This document shows, piece after piece, positions 1 through 8,413 of a stretch of DNA of 45,371 nt. Under the pieces are notes generated by a model. It saw only the letters and a list, made by a program, of their open reading frames with translations. It ran no database searches and was not told the origin of the DNA. The stretch spans positions 1-45,371 of IMG/VR virus record IMGVR_UViG_3300040808_000116; one strand, 5' to 3'. Positions within the stretch are counted from its first letter, which is position 1, and each line of letters begins with the position of its first letter. A program made the position numbers and the translations under genes. This DNA is from a virus.

Positions 1-1
1 A

Positions 2-829
2 ACAGACTTGTTTAAAGCGCAACAGCGTGTGCAGTCTATGTTTACAGATCAAGCCGCAGAAAATGCCGCACGTCAATTTAATGCTACCAGTCAGCAACAA
101 ACCAATCAGTTCTTTGCTAACTTGGCTAATCAGGTAGCACAGTTTAATGCATCACAAGCAAATGCACAGGCACAATTTAATACAGGTCAGGTAAATACAC
201 TTGAACGGTTTAATGCCGAATTGAACAATCAGCGTGATCAGTTCAATGCGCAGAATCAATTGGTGATTGCACAGAATAATGCACAGTGGCGTAGAGAAAT
301 TGCAACGGCAGACACTGCCGCAGTTAATCGTGCTAATGAACTAAATGCCGCCGCTGTATTGGATATGTCTAATCAAGCCTATGCAAATTTGTGGACATAC
401 TATGCTGATACAATGGAATGGGCATGGACATCTGCCGAAAACTCACAAGATCGTTATGCAGATATGGCAATCGCAGAACTTGATGCGCAGACAAGAAAAG
501 ATGTACAAAATGAAATTTCTTCTACTGCGTCTGGTACTGCTGTAGGTGGTCTAGTAGGAACAGTTTTGGGTGCTGGTATTGAACACGGTTTTGGTAAGTT
601 ATTCTGCTGGGTGGCACGTGAAGTATATGGTAAGGGTGATCCACGTTGGTATGCATTCCGTCTGTGGATGAAGTATGATGCACCTAAATGGCTCTATAAA
701 CTTTATCAGAAACATGGTCAAAGTTACGCCAAGTTTATTTCAAACAAACCTGTTATGAAATGGGCAACTAAAAAACTTATGGACTTGATTATTGAACGGA
801 AACGGAGTAAAATAGATGCGTGGGTATAA
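2..829 (+). CDS. QFNA-repeat virion protein with C-terminal CWVAREVYG box, 5' partial
   Basis: The reading frame is open at the left edge, so the start is missing; about 275 codons are visible. The N-terminal half is Gln/Asn/Ala-rich, with a recurring QFNA-type unit (RQFNA, AQFNA, AQFNT, ERFNA, DQFNA), and is probably an extended helix. After a glycine-rich stretch (GGLVGTVLGAGIEHG) comes CWVAREVYG, then a basic, Trp-rich tail. This resembles the short C-terminal CFI/CWVAREVYG box that I recall from phage and bacterial proteins. It sits first in a run of probable virion genes. A tail or internal virion role is inferred from position; the biochemical function is unknown. Confidence 0.75.
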   Translation, partial: TDLFKAQQRVQSMFTDQAAENAARQFNATSQQQTNQFFANLANQVAQFNASQANAQAQFNTGQVNTLERFNAELNNQRDQFNAQNQLVIAQNNAQWRREIATADTAAVNRANELNAAAVLDMSNQAYANLWTYYADTMEWAWTSAENSQDRYADMAIAELDAQTRKDVQNEISSTASGTAVGGLVGTVLGAGIEHGFGKLFCWVAREVYGKGDPRWYAFRLWMKYDAPKWLYKLYQKHGQSYAKFISNKPVMKWATKKLMDLIIERKRSKIDAWV

Positions 830-1025
830 TCCGGCTCTGGTTGCTTACAGGGCAATAGATTTAGATAAAATTCCAACAGAAATGGAACAGAAACCATCTG
901 GTGGTTTGCTTGCCCCAAAAAAGTCTATGGACAAATCGTCTGATTTAGACAAGCAACCTGCTATGCGAACAATCGCTCATATGAAGATACTCCGTAAACG
1001 AAGGGAGCAAATAAATGGCTCTTGA
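816..1025 (+). CDS. small hypothetical protein, 69 aa
   Basis: The gene starts with ATG eight bases after GGAG and overlaps the end of the preceding gene by 14 bases. Its end overlaps the next gene by 11. The protein is hydrophilic and basic at its C-terminus (KILRKRREQ), with no recognisable domain. Tight overlap on both sides and a good ribosome binding site make it a likely late-operon gene, perhaps a minor virion component. No function can be assigned. Confidence 0.7.
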   Translation: MRGYNPALVAYRAIDLDKIPTEMEQKPSGGLLAPKKSMDKSSDLDKQPAMRTIAHMKILRKRREQINGS

Positions 1026-1542
1026 TGAACCTAGACTTGATGCACCCATTCCGGGCATGTCAATGTTGCACGAAGTTGGTGCAAGACCTTGGCAATCGCC
1101 ACCAAAACTTACTACAGTAGACGAGGCTGTAGACTATTACCTTGAGCGTATGTCTTCTGATGAGTTTCTTGATCAATTAGAAGATGTTCTTGAAATGGGC
1201 ATTCCAATCACCAATGTTGCTAATGTTCTTCAACTTGGCGGTGTCATGGAAGGTGTACATACTGTCGATGTAGGTATGTTGGTATTACCTGTTCTTGTAG
1301 AAATGATAATGCTTGTTGGCGATAGTGCTGGCATTGAGTATGACAGTGGTTTGGACAAACAGGCAGGTTTAAATAAAAACAGAACTAGAAATACTCTTGT
1401 TGCTAAAACAGCACGTAAACTTCAGATTGAACTGAACGAAAAGGCTAATAATAAAGATAAAAATGATATAACAGAAGTAGAAGTAGAAAAGCCAAAAGAA
1501 GAAAAGATGGAATCAGGTCTTATGAGTAGGAGAGCAAAATGA
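1015..1542 (+). CDS. conserved virion-associated protein, 175 aa
   Basis: The start has GGGAG seven bases upstream. The N-terminus (APIPGMSMLHEVGARPWQSP) and the central LEMGIPITNVANVLQLGG and HTVDVGMLVLPVLVEM segments match a conserved protein I remember from marine podoviruses, where it lies beside internal virion proteins. The middle is hydrophobic and helical; the C-terminal third is Lys/Glu-rich. The gene overlaps the next one by four bases (ATGA), so translation is probably coupled. A virion role is inferred from family and position; no enzymatic motif is visible. Confidence 0.75.
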   Translation: MALDEPRLDAPIPGMSMLHEVGARPWQSPPKLTTVDEAVDYYLERMSSDEFLDQLEDVLEMGIPITNVANVLQLGGVMEGVHTVDVGMLVLPVLVEMIMLVGDSAGIEYDSGLDKQAGLNKNRTRNTLVAKTARKLQIELNEKANNKDKNDITEVEVEKPKEEKMESGLMSRRAK

Positions 1543-2624
1543 GTTTTATGGCTGGTCTTGCAGGTGGTCTTGCTAAAAGTATTGATGAACGTCTTAAAGA
1601 CGGTATGCGCAGAACTGAAGAACGGGCTGACCGTATTCTTGAGCGTACCAGTATTCGTGCTGAACGTGAAGCAGAACGTGTAGAAAAAGAAGAACGTGAA
1701 GTAGCCGATTTGCTCACAGCATTCTCTAACATGATTGATGAAAGTCAAATTCCAGAGGGTATGACTAAAATGGACTATGCCGCTGGCCTATATAGACGTG
1801 GCGGCGGTACTATTGAAGGTGCTACTACTTATCTTGCAGACTTACGTGAACATCAAAAGAGTGGTGGGAATGTATCTTCTCTTGTTAATTATGCTTCCCT
1901 TAAAACTGGTGGCTATGGTGAAGCCGATTATATCAATCAGTTTGTTCGTAGACCAGATACATTGGTTCGTGTACCAGAAGGCATGAAAGGTGGCGCAGGA
2001 TTGTATGGTAAATTGTTTGATGTTGATGTCACTGAAGGGCTTCAAGCAGAAATGGATGCTAGTTTCGGAGTACAAAAACCTGTTACTAAAATTGAAATGG
2101 ATCAACTTCAATTTAAAGAAGGTGCAAAATTGGTTGGTGCAGAGCAATATGAAATGCAAAGAAAGAAAGATGAATTGGCTATTAGAACTGCAGAAGCGGC
2201 TCTTTCAAAGCAGAAAAAAGAAATTGCGCAAATGGGTACTCTAGGTACATCAGACATTCGTGGCTTTTATAGTGATTTTGAGGATCAGCATGTTAAAGCT
2301 CTTGGTGGCACTCGTAATCCAGATACTGGTGATTGGATTGCACCTCAAGGAAGACCAGATGCCATTAAACGAGGTATAGGAAATGCTCTTGCCTCTTTAT
2401 CAAAACAAGCAGTTGCATCTAATAACTCTCACTATAAACCTGAAGTTCAGGCTGCATTGGTTGGATATGCAGGTGCTGCAATAGTAAATGATCCACCAGA
2501 AAATGGAAAACTAGAAATAGGTAGAGTTTATAGCAAAGTCATAAATGGTGTTGCTACAAAAGTATTATATCTTGGCTATGATGCAGATGGAAATAAAATT
2601 GAGCCAGTAGTAGGTCAGTATTAA
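1539..2624 (+). CDS. coiled-coil virion/internal protein, 361 aa
   Basis: The ATG overlaps the previous stop (ATGA) and follows GGAG by six bases. Residues 10-65 are a highly charged helix (RRTEERADRILERTSIRAEREAERVEKEER) that should form a coiled coil. A second Lys/Gln-rich helix lies near residues 190-235. The rest is mixed and has no known motif. Together with the 1227-aa protein that follows one base after its stop, it resembles the internal or ejection proteins that podoviruses carry beside the tail genes. This role is inferred, not shown. Confidence 0.7.
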   Translation: MSFMAGLAGGLAKSIDERLKDGMRRTEERADRILERTSIRAEREAERVEKEEREVADLLTAFSNMIDESQIPEGMTKMDYAAGLYRRGGGTIEGATTYLADLREHQKSGGNVSSLVNYASLKTGGYGEADYINQFVRRPDTLVRVPEGMKGGAGLYGKLFDVDVTEGLQAEMDASFGVQKPVTKIEMDQLQFKEGAKLVGAEQYEMQRKKDELAIRTAEAALSKQKKEIAQMGTLGTSDIRGFYSDFEDQHVKALGGTRNPDTGDWIAPQGRPDAIKRGIGNALASLSKQAVASNNSHYKPEVQAALVGYAGAAIVNDPPENGKLEIGRVYSKVINGVATKVLYLGYDADGNKIEPVVGQY

Positions 2625-2625
2625 C

Positions 2626-5600
2626 ATGTCAACAGAATACATAACTGTTCAAGAAGCTGAAAAAATGGCTGCGCAAAGTCGTGCTAGTCGTAACACTGTA
2701 GCAACAGGTGTATCTGCTGCACCACCAAGCACTTCGCCAGATGATTTGGATGATACTTATATTACCACAAAAGAAGCAGATGTTATGTCTGGTAAAAAAA
2801 CTCAAACAGACATTATGCTTGAAGAAGGGCAGCCAGTTGAGCAACCTACTGTAGAAGATATTCCTGCTGAATCTTATTCTATAAAAGATTTAGAGGACGA
2901 TGAAGAGTTTATCAGAGATGTCCTTCAATACAGACAAGATAAATATGGCACAGAAAAAGATGTAGGAACAGGTATTCCTGTTTTTGGACGTGGCTTTGGT
3001 TTATTTGAGCAAGAATTAACAAATGAAAATATTGTAGATGATTACATGGATGAATATCGTGGAATCATTGCTAACTCTATAAATGCTTATGCTGAATATG
3101 ATCGTATTAAAAGCCTCAATGAATCTGCTAGTCTCGCTCGCCAAGAAGGTAATATTGAACTTGCTGCTGAATATGAGCGTAAAGTTGCTACAGCAAAACG
3201 TGTATTTCAAAAAGCTGACAATGTAGCTGGTTTATTAGATTGGAACAAACGATATGAGGGTAAGTCAGCATTCCAGCAAGCACAAGAAGCCTTTGGTCTT
3301 ATTCCGGGTTATTTTGCTCCCATAATTAGTGATCCTTTAACTGCTGTTTCTCTTGGTGCTGGTAAACTTATTGGTTCGACTGCACAAGCTACTGCTACAC
3401 GGGCTATCTTACAATCTGCATTTGTAAGTGGCGGTGCAGAAGCAGTTGCTGCGGGTGGAACAGATTTACTTGTTCAAGGTGCTGAAATTGAAATGGGCAT
3501 CAAAGAAGAAATTGACAAGGAAAGGCTGGCAACTGTTGTAGGCGTTTCTGCACTGACTGCTGGTGCATTATCAGCTTATGGAACTCGTAATTCTTTAAAG
3601 AAAATTAATAAAGTCTCTCGTGGCAGTCTTGATGAAGCATTAAAAAAGAATCAAGAAACACAAGTTGCCGCAGCACGTGAAACAAATAAGAAACTAAAAT
3701 CTACCTCATTTGACATCCGTCAAGGCTTATTTGCCGATGTTGAAAAAACATATGGTGCAGAAGCTGTAGTTAAAGATAAGAATGGAAACTATGTAAGCCT
3801 AAATTCAAAAGTTATCCGTGAAAAATCTAAAGGCGTAACAAAAGAGGCACTTGGAGAAATAGATGAAGAGACATTTGATGTAGCAATCAATGTTGAAAGT
3901 TTTGAGCGTGTGACAGCGGGTGTTGCAGAGGTAGTTGAGGGAATTAAAACTGGCTCTATAAAACTTCCAGACGAAGATATGGCTGCCCAACTTACTGCTC
4001 CATTACGTAAAAGAGACGGAGAGACTGTAAGTGAACGCATGTTTAATATTCTTACTCGTGTGGAAGATAAATCTCTTGACGAAGCAACAAAAATTTTTGG
4101 TAAATATGGTATTACACAAAAAGAACTAGCCGCTGTAATGTTTGCAGAAGCAAGTATTGCAGGTCAAAAACTTAATCGTGTATCGCAACTTGCTAAAGCG
4201 TTCAGTCGTTCAGCAAGAAAGGCTACAGATGCAGAACTTGCAGAAGAAGCAGAGCAGATTGCCGCAGCAAAACTTGGTGAAACATTTAGACGATTAGAAG
4301 ATATTCGTAGACTATCACTTGTTAGTGGTATTGCCACTGCTGTAAGAAACAATACTTCTCAAGTAATGAGGTCTGGTATTGATACTCTTGTATACGGATT
4401 TGAATCTGGACTTCATCAAGTTGCTGGAACAGGACGTAAGCGTTTTACAGCAACAGCTGATTTTGTAAAGTCCAGACGTGACCGTTTAGTTCGTCAGTAC
4501 ATGGATGAAGGAATGACGGAATCTGATGCATTTTTACGTGCTAAAAAAGAAACAAGGTTTACTGCTATTACTGGCGGTTTTGAACATTCTCTTGCACAAG
4601 TAAGAAGTACCTTTATTGATCAGCAAGACAGTGCAACAATTGCGCAGTTTATATTGGATATGAATCCAGATCAAAAACGCAGATTTTATGCGCAGTATTC
4701 TGAAGTTAGAAATAAATTAAGACAAAAAAACTCTAATCAAAACGCATTAGCAGGTAAAGGAAATGGCTTATCTAAAACAGATCAACTACTTGACGGGTGG
4801 GAAGGCGCAGTAAACACATTTAATTTTTTCAACCGTCTGCAAGAAGCTATTTATCGTAACGGTTCTTTCACTGCATCTATACAGCGACAGTTGTATAATA
4901 AAGGCATAGACATGCTAGATGTTCTTGAAGCAGGAAAAATTACAGAAAATATTAGTGAAGAAATGGTAGCAAAAGCCGTTGATGATGCTCTTGAATTTAC
5001 TTATGCCTCACAACCAAAGTTTGGCCCATTTAAAACTTTAAACAACTTTATTGTTCAATCAGGTTTGACGTTAGCAATTCCATTTCCACGGTTTATGTTC
5101 AAAGCTATTGAGATGACATATAACTACAATGTAACTGGTGCGGGAACTGCGGCACTTCGTGCTATTTGGCAGAAAAGTACGACAGGTCAAGTATCAGATG
5201 GGGTATATCGGCAAGCGGCTGAAGGACTTGCTGGTGGACTACCAATGCTTGCTCTTGGTTATCTTCTAACTGATCCTGATAATGATATGGTTGGTTCAGA
5301 ATGGTATATGTTAAAAGATGGAATGGGTAATGAAGTTGATGCAAGACCTTTCTTTCCACTTACTCCATATCTTTTAATTGGAACAATGATCCATCGTAAA
5401 GGTAGAGATGTACCAGCATTTAGTGGCGCAGAATTGTTAGAAGGATTTACTGGAGCTAACTTCCGTGGTTCTGGTGCAATGTCAAAGTTTACCGAAGATA
5501 TGATTGCTCTTTTATCAGGAGAAGATGAAGTAAAAAATAGAAACTTTGCTAATACTCTAGGTAAGTATTTAGGTGAAGCAGCCAGTGGTTATGGTCAACC

Positions 5601-6309
5601 TATATACCAATTTGCAGACATATTCCAAGGTGAGTCTGTTAGAAGAATGGATTATAAAGAAGACCCAAACTATAAAAACGGTTTATCCGCTTTTATGTCA
5701 GGGTTTGGTGAACCCTTTTTAAGTAGATTGGATCGTGTTCCACTTTTAGGTGCTGGCATTGAAGAAGAGGATTATGCAGAAGACCCAAGATTTGCAGATG
5801 TGCCTGAACGAGTTATGCCATTTATGAAAATACTATTTGGTGCAACACTATCTCGTATACCACCAAAGTATGTAAGTACGCTAGGTCAGTATGGATTTAC
5901 CTATAGAGACTTTATGGCTCGTACAAATATTCCTTCTCTTAATCGTTCAATTAACAGAGAAATGGGCTATCGTATGAACATGGAAATGCCACAGGTTCTT
6001 GCTGATCTTGATGAGGCACGTAATAAGGATGGCACACTGATGTTTGACAGTTCTGAAAAACAAGCATTTATAGCTGATTACATTCGTGATCTCAAAAAAG
6101 ATGTGTATGCTGATGTGAAGACAATGGGTGAAGATGAAGCTGTTGGTGCTACAATTAAAAGATTTAGAGTTATTAACGCGAGAAAAAGAAGAGCCGCCAT
6201 TAAAAAGTTTAAAGAAAATAATCCTTTTGGAGCAAAGGACTATGATCCATTTAATATTGAGCATATGGAATATCTAATAGACTTGGCTAAATCCTATCAG
6301 TATGAATAA
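2626..6309 (+). CDS. large internal virion (ejection) protein, 1227 aa
   Basis: This is the largest gene in the window and the last of the left late operon, ending just before a terminator. The N-terminal 90 residues hold two similar short motifs (YITVQEAEKM and YITTKEADVM), then acidic linker. Residues 215-320 are Gly/Ala-rich and hydrophobic and could insert in a membrane. Helical segments follow, with further hydrophobic stretches near 810-880. Its size, position and composition suit the long internal proteins that podoviruses eject into the cell. I see no lytic transglycosylase or peptidase signature. Ejection function is inferred. Confidence 0.75.
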   Translation: MSTEYITVQEAEKMAAQSRASRNTVATGVSAAPPSTSPDDLDDTYITTKEADVMSGKKTQTDIMLEEGQPVEQPTVEDIPAESYSIKDLEDDEEFIRDVLQYRQDKYGTEKDVGTGIPVFGRGFGLFEQELTNENIVDDYMDEYRGIIANSINAYAEYDRIKSLNESASLARQEGNIELAAEYERKVATAKRVFQKADNVAGLLDWNKRYEGKSAFQQAQEAFGLIPGYFAPIISDPLTAVSLGAGKLIGSTAQATATRAILQSAFVSGGAEAVAAGGTDLLVQGAEIEMGIKEEIDKERLATVVGVSALTAGALSAYGTRNSLKKINKVSRGSLDEALKKNQETQVAAARETNKKLKSTSFDIRQGLFADVEKTYGAEAVVKDKNGNYVSLNSKVIREKSKGVTKEALGEIDEETFDVAINVESFERVTAGVAEVVEGIKTGSIKLPDEDMAAQLTAPLRKRDGETVSERMFNILTRVEDKSLDEATKIFGKYGITQKELAAVMFAEASIAGQKLNRVSQLAKAFSRSARKATDAELAEEAEQIAAAKLGETFRRLEDIRRLSLVSGIATAVRNNTSQVMRSGIDTLVYGFESGLHQVAGTGRKRFTATADFVKSRRDRLVRQYMDEGMTESDAFLRAKKETRFTAITGGFEHSLAQVRSTFIDQQDSATIAQFILDMNPDQKRRFYAQYSEVRNKLRQKNSNQNALAGKGNGLSKTDQLLDGWEGAVNTFNFFNRLQEAIYRNGSFTASIQRQLYNKGIDMLDVLEAGKITENISEEMVAKAVDDALEFTYASQPKFGPFKTLNNFIVQSGLTLAIPFPRFMFKAIEMTYNYNVTGAGTAALRAIWQKSTTGQVSDGVYRQAAEGLAGGLPMLALGYLLTDPDNDMVGSEWYMLKDGMGNEVDARPFFPLTPYLLIGTMIHRKGRDVPAFSGAELLEGFTGANFRGSGAMSKFTEDMIALLSGEDEVKNRNFANTLGKYLGEAASGYGQPIYQFADIFQGESVRRMDYKEDPNYKNGLSAFMSGFGEPFLSRLDRVPLLGAGIEEEDYAEDPRFADVPERVMPFMKILFGATLSRIPPKYVSTLGQYGFTYRDFMARTNIPSLNRSINREMGYRMNMEMPQVLADLDEARNKDGTLMFDSSEKQAFIADYIRDLKKDVYADVKTMGEDEAVGATIKRFRVINARKRRAAIKKFKENNPFGAKDYDPFNIEHMEYLIDLAKSYQYE

Positions 6310-6314
6310 AAAGA

Positions 6315-6333
6315 GGGGGGCTTAATTGCCCCC
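6315..6333 (-). terminator. intrinsic terminator between convergent late and early operons
   Basis: GGGGGC (6316-6321), TTAATT, GCCCCC (6328-6333) forms a six-pair GC stem. Read leftward it is followed by CTCTTTTT, a proper U-tract for the early operon. It also lies just after the stop of the rightward operon and may act both ways. The stop codon of the last early gene (TAA, 6322-6324) sits in the loop. Confidence 0.85.
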
Positions 6334-6474
6334 TTCAGTTTGCCAGTATTCTGTTTTCCACCATCCGTTATACTCTTTTGCACAGCCGCAATAAGTGTTT
6401 AGTGCAGTCATACCTAACATATAAAGAAACCAGAAAGTATAAAAGCAAATAATACTCCACTTAACGGTTGTCAC
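6322..6474 (-). CDS. small single-span membrane protein, 50 aa
   Basis: This is the last gene of the leftward operon. A GTG at 6472-6474 overlaps the end of the MazG gene (GTGACAACCGTTAA) and gives a 50-aa protein; an in-frame ATG at 6564 would give 80 aa but would overlap MazG by 104 bases. Residues 6-25 (SIICFYTFWFLYMLGMTALN) form one hydrophobic span, followed by a Trp/Tyr-rich polar tail. Function is unknown; an inner-membrane location is inferred. Confidence 0.55.
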   Translation of the reverse strand: MTTVKWSIICFYTFWFLYMLGMTALNTYCGCAKEYNGWWKTEYWQTEGGN

Positions 6475-6799
6475 CAGAGCCGCCAATAACGCCCCTGTTT
6501 TTCCTGTCCGCAAGTTTGTGCAAATTACTTTCCATAATCCTGCCCATATTCGCGTCAAGTTCATTTGCCATCATTGCGCAATACCATAGCACATCTCCTA
6601 GTTCGTTGGCTATCTGCACAAGTTTATCGTTGTACCCTTCTACATCTGCGCCATCACGTATTAGTTTCTTTACCTTGTTGGCAATCTCACCTGCCTCACC
6701 AGTAAGCCCAAGAGTTAAATACTCAAGGGCTTTTTCTTTAGGAAAGATAGCCGTCTCTGCTGCTTTTGTTTGATATTCTGTTGCAGTAATATTACTCAT
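6461..6799 (-). CDS. mazG: MazG-like nucleotide pyrophosphohydrolase, 112 aa
   Basis: The sequence GLTGEAGEIANKVKK followed by ELGDVLWY gives the EXXE...EXXD metal-binding signature of the MazG/all-alpha NTP pyrophosphatase fold. Family members hydrolyse NTPs or dNTPs to monophosphates. The usual phage explanations are pool clearance or adjustment of host alarmone signalling. The ATG at 6797-6799 has a strong AAAGGAGAGAGGT just before it. Longer in-frame starts at 6850 and 6856 would run into the upstream gene and are less likely. Substrate is not predictable from sequence. Confidence 0.85.
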   Translation of the reverse strand: MSNITATEYQTKAAETAIFPKEKALEYLTLGLTGEAGEIANKVKKLIRDGADVEGYNDKLVQIANELGDVLWYCAMMANELDANMGRIMESNLHKLADRKNRGVIGGSGDNR

Positions 6800-6833
6800 A
6801 CCTCTCTCCTTTCTCCATTGCTTGAGTTCTTCT

Positions 6834-7070
6834 TCAAGTTTTTGCTCCATACCCATTTAACTTCTCCAAGTTTTCAAAGTAGGCTGCATTCCACCCTCTT
6901 TGCCACTCACGGTATTGCATAGTATGTTCATCAATCTGTGGTCTATTCTCCAAATATACTATTTTTTTACCTATCTTTTTAAATGAACCACCTTTTTTAA
7001 AGGCTTCGTAACCCCACTCGTACTGAATACGAAGTGGGGCATCATATTTCTTCAGACCATTACGCCTCAT
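6834..7070 (-). CDS. small conserved protein with RMF-like W..GW..A end, 78 aa
   Basis: The ATG overlaps the stop of the upstream gene (ATGAGGCGTAA). The N-terminal half is basic (KKGGSFKKIGKKIVY). The C-terminal REWQRGWNAAYF recalls the RxxWxxGWxxA pattern of ribosome-modulation-factor-like small proteins, which is a resemblance only. It lies in a run of small early genes near MazG. Function is unknown; a nucleic-acid or ribosome contact is speculative. Confidence 0.65.
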   Translation of the reverse strand: MRRNGLKKYDAPLRIQYEWGYEAFKKGGSFKKIGKKIVYLENRPQIDEHTMQYREWQRGWNAAYFENLEKLNGYGAKT

Positions 7071-7332
7071 CAGATGATTTATCCTCTGCCTGTGTTTCGG
7101 CTAGTGCTGCTTGCTGTGCTTTTACCATTGGTTCTACGAAGAACTTATTCAGCATCTCCAGTTTATCATGGTAGTCTGCGACTTCAGCAAGTTCCTCTTC
7201 AATGGCTGTGCCAATGTCTTGATGCTCACCAATCCCTACAGGATTATTAAGCAATACCTCGATGTTGGCGAGGTGCTTGTTGATGTGACCCATAAGATGG
7301 GATTGTTGTGCATTAATCAATCGTTCTTTCAT
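7060..7332 (-). CDS. conserved phage protein, helical, 90 aa
   Basis: The ATG lies in an A/G-rich context (GAAAGGAGAAGGAAGAAC) with a good ribosome binding site. The protein is helical and acidic, beginning MKERLINAQQSHLMGHINKHLANIEVLL with an AIEEELAEVADYHDKLEMLNKFF heptad-like stretch. I recall related small proteins in other marine podoviruses, with no known role. Its start overlaps a 52-aa gene in another frame, and its end overlaps the next gene. Confidence 0.75.
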   Translation of the reverse strand: MKERLINAQQSHLMGHINKHLANIEVLLNNPVGIGEHQDIGTAIEEELAEVADYHDKLEMLNKFFVEPMVKAQQAALAETQAEDKSSDEA

Positions 7333-7471
7333 GTTCTTCCTTCTCCTTTCTTTTCATTTTCTGCCACTCTTCGTAAGAGGGATGGTTGCGTGGCGGGTTA
7401 AACTGTACCCATCCATCTCCTTGTTTCCAGATTAGTCTAGAGTTTTTCTGTGTCTTCGTTGAACGTGCCAT
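7313..7471 (-). CDS. small basic protein, 52 aa
   Basis: This short frame runs from ATG 7469-7471 inside the end of the 71-aa gene to a TAA at 7313-7315 inside the start of the 90-aa gene. It fills an otherwise empty 104-base gap. The protein has a plausible composition: basic start (MARSTKTQKNSR), LIWKQGDGWVQFNPPRN core, YEEWQKMKRKEKEE end. It lacks a strong Shine-Dalgarno and probably relies on coupling. It matches no family I know. Confidence 0.55.
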   Translation of the reverse strand: MARSTKTQKNSRLIWKQGDGWVQFNPPRNHPSYEEWQKMKRKEKEEHERTID

Positions 7472-7652
7472 CAGGCAGTGCTTTCTCTAACACACTCATA
7501 TTAGTTGAGTCAATCTCGCCATAGATATTCAAGCACTCTTCACCCCAAGATGATTTATTCAGTGTCAAGTCCTTGCAGTATGCATACAATGTACTAAATG
7601 CAGCCGCTGCAGCAGCAACATCCTTTGTGTGTGTATCAAATTTAATCTTCAT
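7437..7652 (-). CDS. small hypothetical protein, 71 aa
   Basis: The ATG follows AAGGAGAAAGCAACG, a clear ribosome binding site, and overlaps the upstream gene by 16 bases. The protein has an alanine-rich helix (DVAAAAAAFSTLYAYCKDL) and an acidic C-terminal half. No domain is recognised. It is one of a series of small early genes downstream of the 7.9-kb promoter. Confidence 0.7.
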   Translation of the reverse strand: MKIKFDTHTKDVAAAAAAFSTLYAYCKDLTLNKSSWGEECLNIYGEIDSTNMSVLEKALPDGTFNEDTEKL

Positions 7653-7833
7653 CGTTGCTTTCTCCTTCCGTCCAGTTATACTCTTTGTTATGTTTATCTA
7701 CTGCTTTTTCAAGCAAGGACAGTAAGCCCTCACTAATCAGTGCTTGCCTTGCTTCATCATTACACTCAAACACTACAGTTGCTGAACCATCTTCATGTTC
7801 AACTACATCTTTTATATCAATCATGCCTGTCAT
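7642..7833 (-). CDS. small acidic conserved protein, 63 aa
   Basis: The first gene after the promoter at 7899-7926. ATG at 7831-7833 has AAGGAG seven bases upstream; an in-frame TTG six bases earlier is the less likely start. The protein (MIDIKDVVEHEDGSATVVFECNDEARQALI...) looks like one compact alpha/beta domain: two strands, then a helix (LISEGLLSLLEKAVDKH). It resembles small uncharacterised proteins of T4-like and T7-like phages. Function unknown. Confidence 0.75.
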   Translation of the reverse strand: MTGMIDIKDVVEHEDGSATVVFECNDEARQALISEGLLSLLEKAVDKHNKEYNWTEGESNDED

Positions 7834-7876
7834 TGTCAACTCCTTTCTTATGCTATTCCCACCGTCATGGGAAACA

Positions 7877-7987
7877 CCCTATCGGTACTATTACTACCAT
7901 TATACCACACAAATTAAACAAGTCAACCCTATCGGGATGAATATACGCTATAACGCATATGTTATCTTTATGCGCTACAACGCATAT
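7877..7987 (-). repeat. operator-like direct repeats around the 7.9-kb promoter
   Basis: CCCTATCGG occurs at 7877-7885 and 7927-7935, exactly 50 bp apart: one copy just downstream of the expected start site, the other abutting the -35 box. Further upstream, CGCTATAACGCATAT (7946-7960) and CGCTACAACGCATAT (7973-7987) are 15-bp direct repeats 27 bp apart with one mismatch. The spacing and placement suggest regulator sites; the protein is unknown. Confidence 0.7.
7899..7926 (-). promoter_or_regulatory. sigma70-type leftward promoter upstream of the small-gene/mazG operon
   Basis: On the minus strand TTGACT (7926-7921) and a perfect TATAAT (7904-7899) are separated by 16 bases. The expected start lies near 7892, followed by the ribosome binding site and ATG of the 63-aa gene at 7833. 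It probably drives the genes from 7833 down to the terminator at 6315-6333. Confidence 0.85.
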
Positions 7988-8007
7988 CTAAAAGTTTGTT
8001 TCATAAA

Positions 8008-8232
8008 TTATGAAAGTTCGTCTGTCTCCCAGTAGCGCAACCAGAAATGCTCACCACATTTGTCAATCTCTTCCTGCGGATAACCTTCCTTAACAATCCA
8101 TTCCATTACACCTTCACCTAACTTGATACTATCTTCTGGTGGATTTAACAATATACTTGCAAAATGCTCTGGTAATGGTTTAGGAAAGCCATACTTCCAT
8201 CCGCTTGGTGGGTCACACATTATCTTCTTCAT
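8008..8232 (-). CDS. small hypothetical protein, 74 aa
   Basis: The ATG has AAGGAG seven bases upstream. The protein is rich in Pro and Trp (DPPSGWKYGFPKPLPEHF...MEWIVKEGYPQEEIDKCGEHFWLRYWE) and looks globular. I do not recognise it. It lies between ribonucleotide reductase and the 7.9-kb promoter, and is probably the last gene of the longer transcript that carries ribonucleotide reductase. Confidence 0.7.
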   Translation of the reverse strand: MKKIMCDPPSGWKYGFPKPLPEHFASILLNPPEDSIKLGEGVMEWIVKEGYPQEEIDKCGEHFWLRYWETDELS

Positions 8233-8296
8233 CTGTCATCTCCTTAATGGTTCATAACATGTACAATAACGGCGTTTATGGACAGCATAAAAACCA

Positions 8297-8413
8297 TTAA
8301 CCCTTGAACCTGTGCTTGAAGAACACAATCAAGTTGATGGCAGTGTTGGTTGTAATCATCACAAGTATCCACCACTGCCACCACAACAAGTCTAATCCAC
8401 TACACTCTATCAC
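8297..8413 (-). CDS. tiny single-span membrane protein, 38 aa
   Basis: A GTG at 8411-8413 overlaps the amber stop of the ribonucleotide reductase gene (TAGTG), a typical coupling junction, and opens a 38-codon frame. After a short polar start it reads DLLWWQWWILVMITTNTAINLIVFF, a Trp-rich membrane span, then a basic KHRFKG end (positive-inside pattern). There is no separate Shine-Dalgarno. The sequence pattern strongly suggests a real small inner-membrane protein; function unknown. Confidence 0.5.
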   Translation of the reverse strand: MIECSGLDLLWWQWWILVMITTNTAINLIVFFKHRFKG

